A DNA stretch of 64,000 bases from positions 1 to 64,000 of the forward strand of contig JADZAK010000091.1 in assembly GCA_020852595.1 (NCBI GenBank), in the 5' to 3' direction. This stretch comes from Rhodospirillaceae bacterium (lineage in GTDB: Bacteria; Pseudomonadota; Alphaproteobacteria; Rhodospirillales; Rhodospirillaceae). Shown here in pieces: positions 8,914 to 17,933 of the stretch; positions within the stretch are counted from its first letter, which is position 1; every line of letters starts with the position of its first letter. A program made the translations under genes and the position numbers. The notes under the pieces are model-generated. The model made no database searches, had not been told where the DNA came from, and saw nothing but the letters and a program-made list of their open reading frames with translations.

Positions 8914-9920
8914 TGACCAGCTTTGGACCGGCGCGATCTTTTCCGGCAACCCGCTTGCGGCGCGTGCGCGCGACCGATTGGCGTCGGCGCCTGATCCGCG
9001 AGACCGCGGTGACCGCCGACGATCTCATTCTGCCGCTCTTCATTATCGAAGGCGACAATGTCACGGAGCCGGTGACCAGTCTTCCCGGCGTTTCACGCCT
9101 TTCCATCGACCGCGCAGTGGCCGTCGCGCGTGAAGCGCATGCGCTCGGCATTCCGGCACTGGCCTTGTTTCCTGTCACCGACAAGAAGCTCAAAAATCCG
9201 CAAGGCAGCGAGGCGCTGAACCCGAAGAATCTCCTTTGCCGCGCCGTGCGCGCGATCAAAGCCGAGGTTCCGGACATTGGCCTCATCTGCGACGTCGCGC
9301 TCGATCCTTATACCGATCACGGCCACGACGGCTTGTTTATCGACGGCGACGTCGCCAACGACGCGACCGTGGAGATCTTGGTAAAGCAGGCGCTCATCCT
9401 GGCTGAAGCCGGCTGCGATGTGGTTGCGCCGTCGGACATGATGGATGGCCGTATCGGCGCCATCCGGACCGCCTTGGAGAAGGGCGGCTTCGTCAACACC
9501 ATGATCCTGTCCTACGCGGTGAAATATGCGTCGGCGTTTTACGGCCCGTTCCGGGACGCCGTGGGATCGCAAGGCGCCCTTGGCGCCAAGGGCAAACACA
9601 CCTACCAGATGGACGCGGCCAACGTCGACGAAGCGCTGCGCGAAGCCTCGACCGACGTCACCGAAGGCGCCGACCTTATCATGGTGAAGCCGGGTATGCC
9701 CTATCTCGACGTTATCGCCGCCGTGAAGAACGAGGTGAATGTGCCGGTGCTCGCTTATCAGGTGAGCGGTGAGTACGCGATGATCGCCGTCGCCGCGGCG
9801 GCGGGGGCGTTCGACCGGCTGGCGGCTTTCCAGGAATCGCTGCTGGCCTTCAAACGGGCCGGGGCGTCCGCCGTTCTGACCTACGCGGCGTTGGATATCG
9901 CCCGCGCGCTCAAAAAATAA
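8913..9920 (+). CDS. hemB: Porphobilinogen synthase (delta-aminolevulinic acid dehydratase)
   Basis: A 335-residue enzyme that condenses two 5-aminolevulinate molecules. The two active-site lysines are Lys204 (SYAVKYASAFYGP) and Lys259 (MVKPGMPYLD). The metal segment reads DVALDPYTDHGHDG near residue 127, with aspartates where zinc enzymes have three cysteines, so this is the magnesium/aspartate type common in alphaproteobacteria. The start is set by the TGATG overlap with hemD; a GTG directly upstream at 8910 is possible. It ends six bases from the convergent receiver-GGDEF gene. Confidence 0.97.
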   Translation: MTSFGPARSFPATRLRRVRATDWRRRLIRETAVTADDLILPLFIIEGDNVTEPVTSLPGVSRLSIDRAVAVAREAHALGIPALALFPVTDKKLKNPQGSEALNPKNLLCRAVRAIKAEVPDIGLICDVALDPYTDHGHDGLFIDGDVANDATVEILVKQALILAEAGCDVVAPSDMMDGRIGAIRTALEKGGFVNTMILSYAVKYASAFYGPFRDAVGSQGALGAKGKHTYQMDAANVDEALREASTDVTEGADLIMVKPGMPYLDVIAAVKNEVNVPVLAYQVSGEYAMIAVAAAAGAFDRLAAFQESLLAFKRAGASAVLTYAALDIARALKK

Positions 9921-9926
9921 TATTTA

Positions 9927-10841
9927 TCACGCGACATCGCTCCCCCTCGCACGGTTGCGGCCCTCGCTCTTCGCGGCGTAAAGCTGTTTGTCGGCGGCGG
10001 CAAGCAGTCCCGCGGGATTTTGGTCGGGTTGTGGAATCGTGCAGGCCGCACCCAGGCTCAGCGTAATGTGCGGCGCGGTTTGCGAGGCCTTGTGCGGGAT
10101 TTCGAGAACAGCCACGGCTGCGCGAATGGCTTCGGCGACGGCCATGGCGCCCTCCAGTTTGGTCTCAGGCAGAAGCGCCACGAACTCCTCTCCGCCGTAC
10201 CGCGCGACGACGTCGGCCGGGCGTTGCAAGGCGCTTTCCGACGCGCGCGCAACGCGCTGCAGACATAGATCGCCGCCGCCGTGGCCATACGTGTCGTTGT
10301 AAAGTTTGAAGTGGTCGACATCGATCATAATGACCGACAGGGGCTCTCCGGTCCTGGCGAGGCGCCGCCATTCGCGGTTCAGAAGATCGTCGAAAGAGCG
10401 GCGGTTATAAAGCCCCGTAAGGCCATCGGTCCGGGCGAGCCGGAGCAACTCGTCGCGGTTTTGCTTCAACTCCAAATGAGTGCGGATGCGCGCCTTCAAA
10501 ACCGCGGGATTGATCGGTTTGGCGATGTAATCGTTGCCGCCGGCCTGCAGGCCGTCGATCTCGTCCTCGCCGGAGGTACGGGCGGTGAGGAAGATCACCG
10601 GAACGTGTTCCAGACGCGGATCGGACTTCAGTTGACGGCAGACTTCCAGCCCATCGAGATCGGGCAAGCCGATGTCGAGCAGAACAATGTCCGGCACGAA
10701 TTCGCCGGCCAGATCCAATGCTGTTTTGCCGTTGGCCGCCGTTTTGATATTCCACTCGCTGCCCAGCACGGCGCGCAGAAGCGCCTGGAGAGCGGCCTCA
10801 TCTTCGACAATGAGCACGGACGGCCTGTTTCGCTCCGACAC
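9927..10841 (-). CDS. Response regulator with diguanylate cyclase output (REC-GGDEF)
   Basis: The GTG at 10841 has an excellent AGGAGG five bases upstream and is preferred to an ATG 51 bases earlier; the protein is then 304 residues. An N-terminal receiver has the phosphoacceptor Asp56 and Lys108. The C-terminal GGDEF domain has an intact GGEEF signature (216-220) and an inhibitory-site RxxD (RPAD, 207-210) exactly five residues before it. This resembles PleD-like cyclases with one receiver. It should make c-di-GMP when phosphorylated and be feedback-inhibited. No kinase is adjacent; a second stand-alone receiver is divergent at 10947. Confidence 0.93.
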   Translation of the reverse strand: MSERNRPSVLIVEDEAALQALLRAVLGSEWNIKTAANGKTALDLAGEFVPDIVLLDIGLPDLDGLEVCRQLKSDPRLEHVPVIFLTARTSGEDEIDGLQAGGNDYIAKPINPAVLKARIRTHLELKQNRDELLRLARTDGLTGLYNRRSFDDLLNREWRRLARTGEPLSVIMIDVDHFKLYNDTYGHGGGDLCLQRVARASESALQRPADVVARYGGEEFVALLPETKLEGAMAVAEAIRAAVAVLEIPHKASQTAPHITLSLGAACTIPQPDQNPAGLLAAADKQLYAAKSEGRNRARGSDVA

Positions 10842-10946
10842 CAGCCCCTCCTGGACCAGCTTTGGGTTTTGTGAAATCTTAAAGCGAATCAATCTCTTTA
10901 CGGAAGTCTCTTGTTCGCTGGTGCCGCCGTCCCCTAAATCTATGTC

Positions 10947-11423
10947 ATGAGTCAGGAACCGCTTGTCGTTACAGCATTTGATCGCCTGCGATTTATCGTT
11001 ATCGATGACGATCGGGTGCTTTTGCAGCTGGTCGAGGCTTTTCTAAACGCCGCCGCCGCAGGTGGGGTCATCCCGGCGGTCAGTTGTTTCACCGCTCTCA
11101 ACCTGCTGGCCGACAAGACCAAGAAGATCGACTGCATTATTTGCGACCACAGTATGCCGGCTATGACGGGTCTCGCGCTGCTGCAGGAAATTCGCGGCGG
11201 GAAACATCCCAATATTCCCCGGGAGATCCCGTTCATTATGCTGACGTCTTCCGGTCAGGAAGAAGTGGTGCGCGCCGCTGTCGCGCTGGACGCGCACGGC
11301 TATATAAGAAAGCCGGTCTCGAAGGATATTCTGGTTAAGGCGATTCATCGGGCTTTCAATCGCCAGCTGAACCTGAAGAAACCCGAGGATTATCTATCGT
11401 ACCCGCTGCCGGCCGAGCCGTGA
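10947..11423 (+). CDS. Single-domain response regulator
   Basis: A 158-residue receiver with acidic pocket DDD near residues 20-22, phosphoacceptor Asp67 (IICDHSMP) and Lys122 (YIRKPV). No output domain follows, only a short polar C-terminal tail. Proteins of this type act as phosphate shuttles or bind partner proteins. It is divergent from the receiver-GGDEF gene, suggesting both may belong to one phosphorelay. Its stop overlaps the GTG start of hrpB (GTGA), so the two are translationally coupled despite unrelated predicted roles. Confidence 0.88.
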   Translation: MSQEPLVVTAFDRLRFIVIDDDRVLLQLVEAFLNAAAAGGVIPAVSCFTALNLLADKTKKIDCIICDHSMPAMTGLALLQEIRGGKHPNIPREIPFIMLTSSGQEEVVRAAVALDAHGYIRKPVSKDILVKAIHRAFNRQLNLKKPEDYLSYPLPAEP

Positions 11424-13924
11424 GCCTCGCGTCCGCTCTGCCGATCGATGCCGTATTGCCGGACGTGGCGGCGGCTCTTGCGTCTCATCCGTGCGCGGTT
11501 GTGCTTGCCGCCCCCGGCGCCGGTAAGACGACCCGTATCCCGCTTCATTTGCGCGACGCTCCCTGGCTGCAGGACCGCAAGATTGTCATGCTCGAGCCGC
11601 GCCGCCTTGCCGCGCGCATGTCCGCGATGCGCATGGCCGAAACGATTGGCGAGGCGGTGGGCGAGACGGTAGGGTTTCGCGTACGCCTGGATTCCAAAAT
11701 TTCCGCGCGCACGCGTATCGAAGTCGTCACCGAAGGAATTCTGACCCGCCGGCTCCAGTCCGATCCCGAACTGGCGGACGTCGGGTTGCTCATTTTCGAT
11801 GAATTTCATGAACGCAGCCTCGACGCCGACCTTGGCCTCGCGCTCGCGCTCGATATTCAACGCGCGCTGCGTCCGGACCTTAAAATCCTGGTGATGTCCG
11901 CGACGCTCGACGATCGGGCGGTCGCGGGCGTTCTCGGGGATGCCCCGGTTCTCGCCAGCAGTCACCGTCCATTCCCCGTCGAGACGCGTTACCTCGGCGC
12001 GCCGGCGGGTGACGATGTTTCCCGGGAAATGGCCGCGGCGGTGCGCCGGGCGCTCGCCGATGAAGACGGCAGCATTCTCGCCTTTCTTCCGGGCGAAGGC
12101 GAAATTCGCCGCACCATGGCGCTGCTGGAGGACGGAGGTTTGCCGGCCGAATGCGCGGTGGCGCCGTTATTTGGGGCGCTGCCGCCCGAGGACCAGAACC
12201 GCGCCATCTCACCGGCCCCGGCGGGACGGCGCAAAGTGGTGCTCGCCACGACCATCGCCGAAACCAGCCTGACGATCGAAGGCGTGCGCATCGTGATCGA
12301 CTGCGGCTACAAGCGCGCCCCCAGGTTCGATCCCGGGCGCGGCATGACGCAGCTCGTATCGGTGCGGGTGTCCCGTGCGGCGGCCGAGCAGCGCCGTGGC
12401 CGCGCCGGCCGTTTAGGCCCCGGCGTGTGTTACCGCCTCTGGACCGAACCCGAGGATCGCGGGCTAAAGGCCTACGACGAACCCGAGATGCTCCAGGCCG
12501 ACCTCGCGCCGCTCGCGCTCGATCTCGCGTCCTGGGGCGTCGCCGATCCCAAGGCGCTGTCCTGGCTGACGCCGCCGCCGACAGGCGCATTTGCCCAGGC
12601 CACCGATCTCCTGCGCCGATTGGACGCCCTCGATAGTGCGGACCGTATTACGTCAGAGGGCAAAGCGATGGCCGCCCTCCCGTTGCATCCGCGTCTCGCC
12701 CATCTCGTTCATCGCGGGATCGCGATGGGGCAGGGCGCGCTGGCCTGCGAGGTCGCGGCGCTTCTGTCCGAACGCGATGTGCTGATGGGCACGCGCGATC
12801 CCGACATCCGCCTGCGTCTTGACGCGCTCAATGAAGGGGCAGGGCGTTCTTCCGGCTTGCGCGTCAATCACGGGGCGCTCGCGCGTGTCCGTGCGGCGGC
12901 CAGACAGATCCGCGGGATCGCGGGCGCAAAGCGTGAAACCTCGGGCTCGGCCTCAGCCGGTGTTCTTGTCGCGCTCGCCTATCCCGACCGCGTTGCCCAA
13001 CGGCGCGGCGGCGACGGCCGTTTCCGCCTGTCGGGCGGCGGCGGCGCTTTTCTCGATCCGGCCGAATCTCTCGCCGCGCAGGACTATCTTGCCGTGGCCG
13101 ATCTCGACGGCGCCGCCCGCGAAGGACGGATCTATCTCGCCGCGTCCGTGGGGCAGGCTGAAATCGAAGAGGCATTCGCGGGCGATATCGAGGACGGCGC
13201 CGAAGTGCTCTGGGATTCGCGGGAGGAAGCCGTCACGGCGCGTCAGACCCGCCGTCTCGGCGCCCTCGTGCTTGAAGCCAAACCGCTCCGGAACGCCGAT
13301 GCCGAACTGATGCAGGCGGCAATGGTCACAGGCGTGCGCGACATGGGCCTTGCCGCGTTGCCGTGGACCGATTCCACGCGCAGGCTGCGCGAGCGCGTCG
13401 CCGTGCTGCGCACGGCGTTTCCCGAAGAGAACTGGCCCGACTTGTCGGATGCGGCGCTGTTGCAGACCCTGGAAGAGTGGCTCGGCCCTTACCTGCAGGG
13501 CATCACGCGCCGCAGCCATCTGACGCGTCTCGATCTGGACGCCGCGCTGCGCAGTCTTCTGCCGTGGCCGCTTCCGCAGCGCCTCGATGAACTCGCGCCG
13601 ACGCACCTGGCTGTGCCGTCGGGGTCACACATCGCCGTGGATTACAGCAACGCGGGCGCGCCGGCCCTGTATGTAAAGCTGCAGGAAATGTTCGGGCTGA
13701 AGGATACGCCCACGGTCGCCGGCGGGCGCATGCCCGTCACCTTGCATCTGCTCTCGCCCGCGCAGCGGCCCATCGCCGTCACGGCCGACCTCAAGAGTTT
13801 CTGGGCGAATGTCTATCCGCAGGTGCGCGGTGAAATGCGCGGACGTTATCCCCGCCACATCTGGCCCGAGAATCCACTTGAAGCGACGGCGGTGCGCCGC
13901 TCGATCAAGCCGCGCGGAACGTAA
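11420..13924 (+). CDS. hrpB: ATP-dependent RNA helicase HrpB
   Basis: An 834-residue DEAH/DExH-box helicase. Walker A is GAGKT (33-37), the DExH box is DEFH (127-130), motif III reads VMSATLDD, and motif VI reads QRRGRAGR. The HrpB-specific C-terminal extension is present, with conserved RRSHLTRLDLDAAL and YPQVRGEMRGRYPRHIWPENP near the end. The GTG start overlaps the preceding receiver stop. HrpB is a cytoplasmic helicase with no settled essential role. The gene ends back-to-back with rlmJ, with no base between the two stop codons. Confidence 0.95.
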   Translation: MSLASALPIDAVLPDVAAALASHPCAVVLAAPGAGKTTRIPLHLRDAPWLQDRKIVMLEPRRLAARMSAMRMAETIGEAVGETVGFRVRLDSKISARTRIEVVTEGILTRRLQSDPELADVGLLIFDEFHERSLDADLGLALALDIQRALRPDLKILVMSATLDDRAVAGVLGDAPVLASSHRPFPVETRYLGAPAGDDVSREMAAAVRRALADEDGSILAFLPGEGEIRRTMALLEDGGLPAECAVAPLFGALPPEDQNRAISPAPAGRRKVVLATTIAETSLTIEGVRIVIDCGYKRAPRFDPGRGMTQLVSVRVSRAAAEQRRGRAGRLGPGVCYRLWTEPEDRGLKAYDEPEMLQADLAPLALDLASWGVADPKALSWLTPPPTGAFAQATDLLRRLDALDSADRITSEGKAMAALPLHPRLAHLVHRGIAMGQGALACEVAALLSERDVLMGTRDPDIRLRLDALNEGAGRSSGLRVNHGALARVRAAARQIRGIAGAKRETSGSASAGVLVALAYPDRVAQRRGGDGRFRLSGGGGAFLDPAESLAAQDYLAVADLDGAAREGRIYLAASVGQAEIEEAFAGDIEDGAEVLWDSREEAVTARQTRRLGALVLEAKPLRNADAELMQAAMVTGVRDMGLAALPWTDSTRRLRERVAVLRTAFPEENWPDLSDAALLQTLEEWLGPYLQGITRRSHLTRLDLDAALRSLLPWPLPQRLDELAPTHLAVPSGSHIAVDYSNAGAPALYVKLQEMFGLKDTPTVAGGRMPVTLHLLSPAQRPIAVTADLKSFWANVYPQVRGEMRGRYPRHIWPENPLEATAVRRSIKPRGT

Positions 13925-14782
13925 TTAGGCGGTCGCGCGTTGCAGCCATCGTGTGGCGTGCTGTCCGCCGGCGGTCATCGTCTTCGCCATCCACTCTCCC
14001 GCCTCGGTCATCGCGGTATCGAACCGCCAGGGCGGATTGACGACAACTAATCCAGTACCCCGCAGGCCCGGCGCGTCTTTCGCGGCCTTCCCGCGCGTGA
14101 ACATCAATTCGCAGCACAGGATCTCGCCGGGAATGTCCTTTTCCAGGCCCGCGATCAGTTCCGCGTGCCGGTTATCCGCAAGGATCGGATACCAGACGAA
14201 ATAGATGCCTTCTTTCCATTTGCGGACCGCTTTGCGCAGTGCATCGGGAAGATCGGCATACTCGCTTTTGACCTCATAACTCGGGTCGATCACGACCAGG
14301 CCGCGCCGAATCGGCGGCGGCACCAGCCCCGCCAGCGCTTCCAGCCCGTCCCGCATATGCACGGAAATGCGCGAATCGCGCCGCGCCCACTTCTTAATAT
14401 CGTCCTGCGCCGCCGGGTGAAGCTCGTTCAGGACCAGCCGGTCGGTTTCTCTTAACGCCGCGCGGGCGAGGGTGGGAGATCCCGGATAGGTCTTCAGCGC
14501 GCCGTCTGGATTGAGGGTTGAGATCGCGGCCAGGAGCTTTTCAACCGCCAGGGGGGTGGACATGTTTCGCAGCGGCCACAGACGCGCGATGCCCGCGGAA
14601 AACTCCTGTGTCTTTTGTGCTTCAGTGCTGCCGAGATCATACACTCCGTGGCCGGCATAAAGGTCGACGACGGCGAACGGTTTGTCCTTCTCCGCGAGTC
14701 TCTCCAGCAGCAGGCATAACGCGGCGTGCTTATGAACGTCGGCGGGGCCGCCCGCATGATAGGCGTGCTGGTAACTCAGCAT
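13925..14782 (-). CDS. rlmJ: 23S rRNA (adenine(2030)-N6)-methyltransferase
   Basis: The start at 14782 gives the canonical N-terminus MLSYQHAYHAGGPADVHKH and 285 residues. The SAM-binding region includes VVDLYAGHGVYDL (about 39-51), and the catalytic DPPY-type motif is DPSY at 166-169. RlmJ methylates A2030 of 23S rRNA from SAM. An in-frame extension upstream lacks family similarity. It is convergent with hrpB and divergent from the glucan synthase gene. Confidence 0.94.
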   Translation of the reverse strand: MLSYQHAYHAGGPADVHKHAALCLLLERLAEKDKPFAVVDLYAGHGVYDLGSTEAQKTQEFSAGIARLWPLRNMSTPLAVEKLLAAISTLNPDGALKTYPGSPTLARAALRETDRLVLNELHPAAQDDIKKWARRDSRISVHMRDGLEALAGLVPPPIRRGLVVIDPSYEVKSEYADLPDALRKAVRKWKEGIYFVWYPILADNRHAELIAGLEKDIPGEILCCELMFTRGKAAKDAPGLRGTGLVVVNPPWRFDTAMTEAGEWMAKTMTAGGQHATRWLQRATA

Positions 14783-15168
14783 TTTTTCGGACCGAAAACA
14801 GAGGTGGGTTTGCTTTGGTGCAAGTCTAGCATGCGCCGGACGCCTGTCTCGGAAGTATCTGATTTTACGAAACTTTAACCGATGTACGGCGTTTCGCGGA
14901 CGCCGTTCTCCCTTGCAGTTCTTACCCGCTCTGGTATAACCCCGGCCCGGAAGCGCAAGGCTCTTGGGGGGCCGGGCGACGTCCATGCTCCGTTCTGATT
15001 TGGGATGACGTACGTGTAAGGCTTTGTGCCTGAGCTGTGCCTGCGCGCGTCCATCTTCCCGCCATGTTTCTCGTCCAAATCATAGAGTGCCTACCGAGCC
15101 TCTCCCCGAAGCGGGGACGGAGGCGTGGGGTTATAAAAAGAAACGGGTTGGGAAGGCTGGTACACAAA
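14783..15168. other. Intergenic region and long leader of the glucan synthase gene
   Basis: This 386-base gap separates divergent rlmJ and the NdvB-like gene. It holds a likely promoter (14913-14940), and the predicted transcript would carry about 220 untranslated bases. Within that leader a strong stem-loop spans 15098-15124: GCCTC pairs with GAGGC outside CCCCG-aag-CGGGG. No coding frame in the leader is convincing. A structured leader of this length invites post-transcriptional control, but I recognise no known riboswitch class. Confidence 0.45.
14913..14940 (+). promoter_or_regulatory. Predicted sigma-70-type promoter of the glucan synthase gene
   Basis: TTGCAG (14913-14918) and TATAAC (14935-14940) are separated by 16 bases and lie 228 bases upstream of the ATG. 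Both hexamers are near consensus and stand out in high-GC DNA. Confidence 0.5.
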
Positions 15169-17781
15169 ATGAGAATTCTTGTTGCGCTCCTGGTGGCGTG
15201 CGTGGCTTCGGCCAGCCTCTGGGCGTCACTCGACAGACCTCTCGATGCGCCGGACTGGCGGGGCCAGTTCAAGGGCGTCTCCTATTCTCCTTCGCACGTC
15301 TACACTGGAGAGCAGCTCCAGAACGGTGTCGATCCGGCGATCATCCGCCGCGACATGGAGCAGCTCTCCGGCGTCACCAAGCGCGTGCGCACCTATACTG
15401 TGGATCGCGGCCAAGACGCCGTTCCGTACATTGCGAAGGAATACGGCCTGAAGGTCACCCTGGGCATCTGGCTCAGCGGCGACAAGGAACTCAACGAAAT
15501 CGAAGTCACGAAGGCCATCCGGGCCATCAACGACAACCCGGGCGTCGTCGACCGCGTGATCGTCGGCAACGAAGTGGTGATGCGCCGCGAACTGACGCCG
15601 GCGGAAGTCACCGACTACATCGTGCGCGTGCGCAAAGCCGTCACGAATAAGAAGGTCGAAGTCGGCACCGCCGAGGTTTGGAGCGTGTGGCTCGACTATC
15701 CGGAACTCGCCAAGGAAAGCGCCTTCGTCGGCATCCATCTGCTGCCGTACTGGGAAGGCATCAAGTCCGAAGACGGCATGGACTATGTCACCTCGCGCTT
15801 CGACATGGTCGCCAAGAAGTTCCCGAACAAGAAGATCGTGATCGGCGAAGCGGGCTGGCCGTCCGACGGCCGCGTGAAGAAGGGCTCGGTGCCCTCGAAC
15901 GCGATGGAAGCCTACTTCCTGCGTCACTTCCTCACCCTCGCGACCGCCAAGAACTACGACTACTACGTGATCGAAGCGTTCGATCAGCCGTGGAAAGCCG
16001 GTCCGGAAGGCGCCGTCGGCGCGTTCTGGGGCATGTTCGACGCCGAAGGCCTGCCGAAGTTCAACTTCACGGGCCATCTGACCTCGTTCCCGGATTGGTC
16101 GCAGTACGCCGGCGCCGCCACCATCGCCACCTTCCTCATCGGCCTCATGGTCCTGATGCTGGTGCCGAGCATGAGCCTGCAGGGCTATGCGCTGGTCGCC
16201 GGTGTCGTCAGCCTGACCGTGTCGGGCGCGCTGTTCATCATCGAAGCGTCGTCGCTGCGTTATGTGCAGCTGACCGCGCTGTGGGGTGCGGCGATCATCA
16301 TCCCGGCGGCCATGTTCACGGCGCTTCTGCTGGTGACCGAGACCACCGAATGGGCCCTCAGCCTGTTCCGTGAAAAGCGCAAGCCGCGCATCGGTTCGGC
16401 CGGTTACATCGGCACCCCGCGCGTTTCGATCCATCTGCCGACGCACAACGAGCCGCCGGAAATGGTCGTTCAGACCCTGAATGCCCTCGCGCGTCTCGAC
16501 TACCCGAACTTCGAGGTCATCATCCTCGACAACAACACCCGGGACTCCAGCCTGTGGAAGCCGGTGGAAGCTCATGCGCAGACTCTCGGCGAGCGCTTCC
16601 GCTTCTATCACTTCGACGGCGTGAAGGGCTTCAAGGCGGGCGCGCTCAATATCGCCCTCAAGCTGACGGACCCGGCTGCCGAATACGTGGCGGTCATCGA
16701 CAGCGACTACCAGGTCGCGCCGGAATGGCTGAAGACCATGATGCCGGGCTTCGCCGACCGTAAGGTGGCCGTCGTCCAATCGCCGCAGGATTACCGCGAC
16801 GCCGACGAAAGCCTGTTCAAGACCTTCTGCTATGAAGAATACGCGACCTTCTTCCAGGTCGGCATGGTGGAGCGCAACGAACACAACGCCATCATCCAGC
16901 ACGGCACCATGTGCATCGTTCGCCGCAGCGCGATGGAGCACGTCGGCGGCTGGGCCGAATGGTGCATCACCGAAGACACCGAACTCGGTCTGCGTCTGTT
17001 CGAAGCCGGTTACACCGCGCTTTACTCGCCGGCCAGCATGGGCCGCGGCCTGATGCCCGACACGTATGACGCCTATAAGGGCCAGCGTTATCGCTGGGTC
17101 TACGGCGCCATGCAGATCATGAAGCGTCACGCCGCCCAGCTGTTCACCGGCAAGAGCACGCTCACCCCGGCGCAGCGTTATCACTTCGTCGCCGGCTGGC
17201 TGCCGTGGTTCGCCGATGCCTTCGCCCTGGTGTTCGGTGTCCTCTCGCTGGTGTGGACCGCGCTGATGGCCATCGCGCCGCGTCACTTCGACGTGCCGCT
17301 GACGGCTCTGTCCAGCGTCGCGCTCACCCTGTTCGCCGTGAAGACCGCCAAGACCGTGTGGCTGCACCGCGCGAAAGTCGGCACCGGCTATATGGGGGCT
17401 ATCGCCGCGGCTCTGACCGGCCTCTCGCTGGCCTTCACCGTCGGCCGCGGCGTGCTCGCGGGTCTGTTCACGTCGGGTAAACCGTTCATGGTGACGCCGA
17501 AGTGCAAGGACATGGCCGGCTGGGCGCGTGCCCTGCGTATCGCCAGCACCGAGACCTTCATGCTGGTCGCCACCATCGTCGCGATCGCTTCCACCGCCAT
17601 CATCGGCCGTCTCGATGACCCGGCGGAAGTGGTGTGGGTCTGCGCCCTCGCGGTGCTCGGCATCCCGTATGCCGCCGCCGTGCTGGTGGCCCTGGGGTCG
17701 ACCATTCAGTTCCGCCGCCCGGTCACGCAGACCGACATCGCGCCGGTCCTGCAGGCCTCGAAACTGGACCTCGCCGCTTAA
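15169..17781 (+). CDS. ndvB: NdvB-like membrane beta-glucan synthase (GH17-GT2 fusion)
   Basis: The ATG at 15169 gives 870 residues. An N-terminal signal-anchor is followed by a periplasmic GH17-like domain with general acid Glu135 (VGNE) and nucleophile Glu227 (IGEAGWPS). Several membrane helices (about 325-405) lead into a family 2 glycosyltransferase with DSD (511-513), TED (601-603) and QRYRW (639-643). More helices follow to the C-terminus. The layout matches Pseudomonas-type NdvB, which makes periplasmic (cyclic) beta-1,3-glucans: GT2 polymerises UDP-glucose and GH17 acts as transglycosylase. Codon use is strongly biased, suggesting high expression. A strong terminator follows. Linkage type is inferred. 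Confidence 0.88.
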   Translation: MRILVALLVACVASASLWASLDRPLDAPDWRGQFKGVSYSPSHVYTGEQLQNGVDPAIIRRDMEQLSGVTKRVRTYTVDRGQDAVPYIAKEYGLKVTLGIWLSGDKELNEIEVTKAIRAINDNPGVVDRVIVGNEVVMRRELTPAEVTDYIVRVRKAVTNKKVEVGTAEVWSVWLDYPELAKESAFVGIHLLPYWEGIKSEDGMDYVTSRFDMVAKKFPNKKIVIGEAGWPSDGRVKKGSVPSNAMEAYFLRHFLTLATAKNYDYYVIEAFDQPWKAGPEGAVGAFWGMFDAEGLPKFNFTGHLTSFPDWSQYAGAATIATFLIGLMVLMLVPSMSLQGYALVAGVVSLTVSGALFIIEASSLRYVQLTALWGAAIIIPAAMFTALLLVTETTEWALSLFREKRKPRIGSAGYIGTPRVSIHLPTHNEPPEMVVQTLNALARLDYPNFEVIILDNNTRDSSLWKPVEAHAQTLGERFRFYHFDGVKGFKAGALNIALKLTDPAAEYVAVIDSDYQVAPEWLKTMMPGFADRKVAVVQSPQDYRDADESLFKTFCYEEYATFFQVGMVERNEHNAIIQHGTMCIVRRSAMEHVGGWAEWCITEDTELGLRLFEAGYTALYSPASMGRGLMPDTYDAYKGQRYRWVYGAMQIMKRHAAQLFTGKSTLTPAQRYHFVAGWLPWFADAFALVFGVLSLVWTALMAIAPRHFDVPLTALSSVALTLFAVKTAKTVWLHRAKVGTGYMGAIAAALTGLSLAFTVGRGVLAGLFTSGKPFMVTPKCKDMAGWARALRIASTETFMLVATIVAIASTAIIGRLDDPAEVVWVCALAVLGIPYAAAVLVALGSTIQFRRPVTQTDIAPVLQASKLDLAA

Positions 17782-17810
17782 TTCCGGCGAATACCTGAAA
17801 AGCAAACGGC

Positions 17811-17853
17811 CCCAGAGCTTGATCCGCAAATGCGGATCAAGCCCTGGGTTTTT
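17811..17853 (+). terminator. Rho-independent terminator of the glucan synthase gene
   Basis: A 17-base-pair stem (17811-17827 with 17832-17848; one mismatch) closes a four-base loop and is followed by TTTTT. It lies 30 bases after the stop. Confidence 0.85.
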
Positions 17854-17933
17854 GAATCGGGCCGCGCCCGGGCGCAAAAATCGGTCCCCCCTTTTTGCCG
17901 ATCGCGGCCCGCGGGGCCCGTTTTGTTTTGGGG

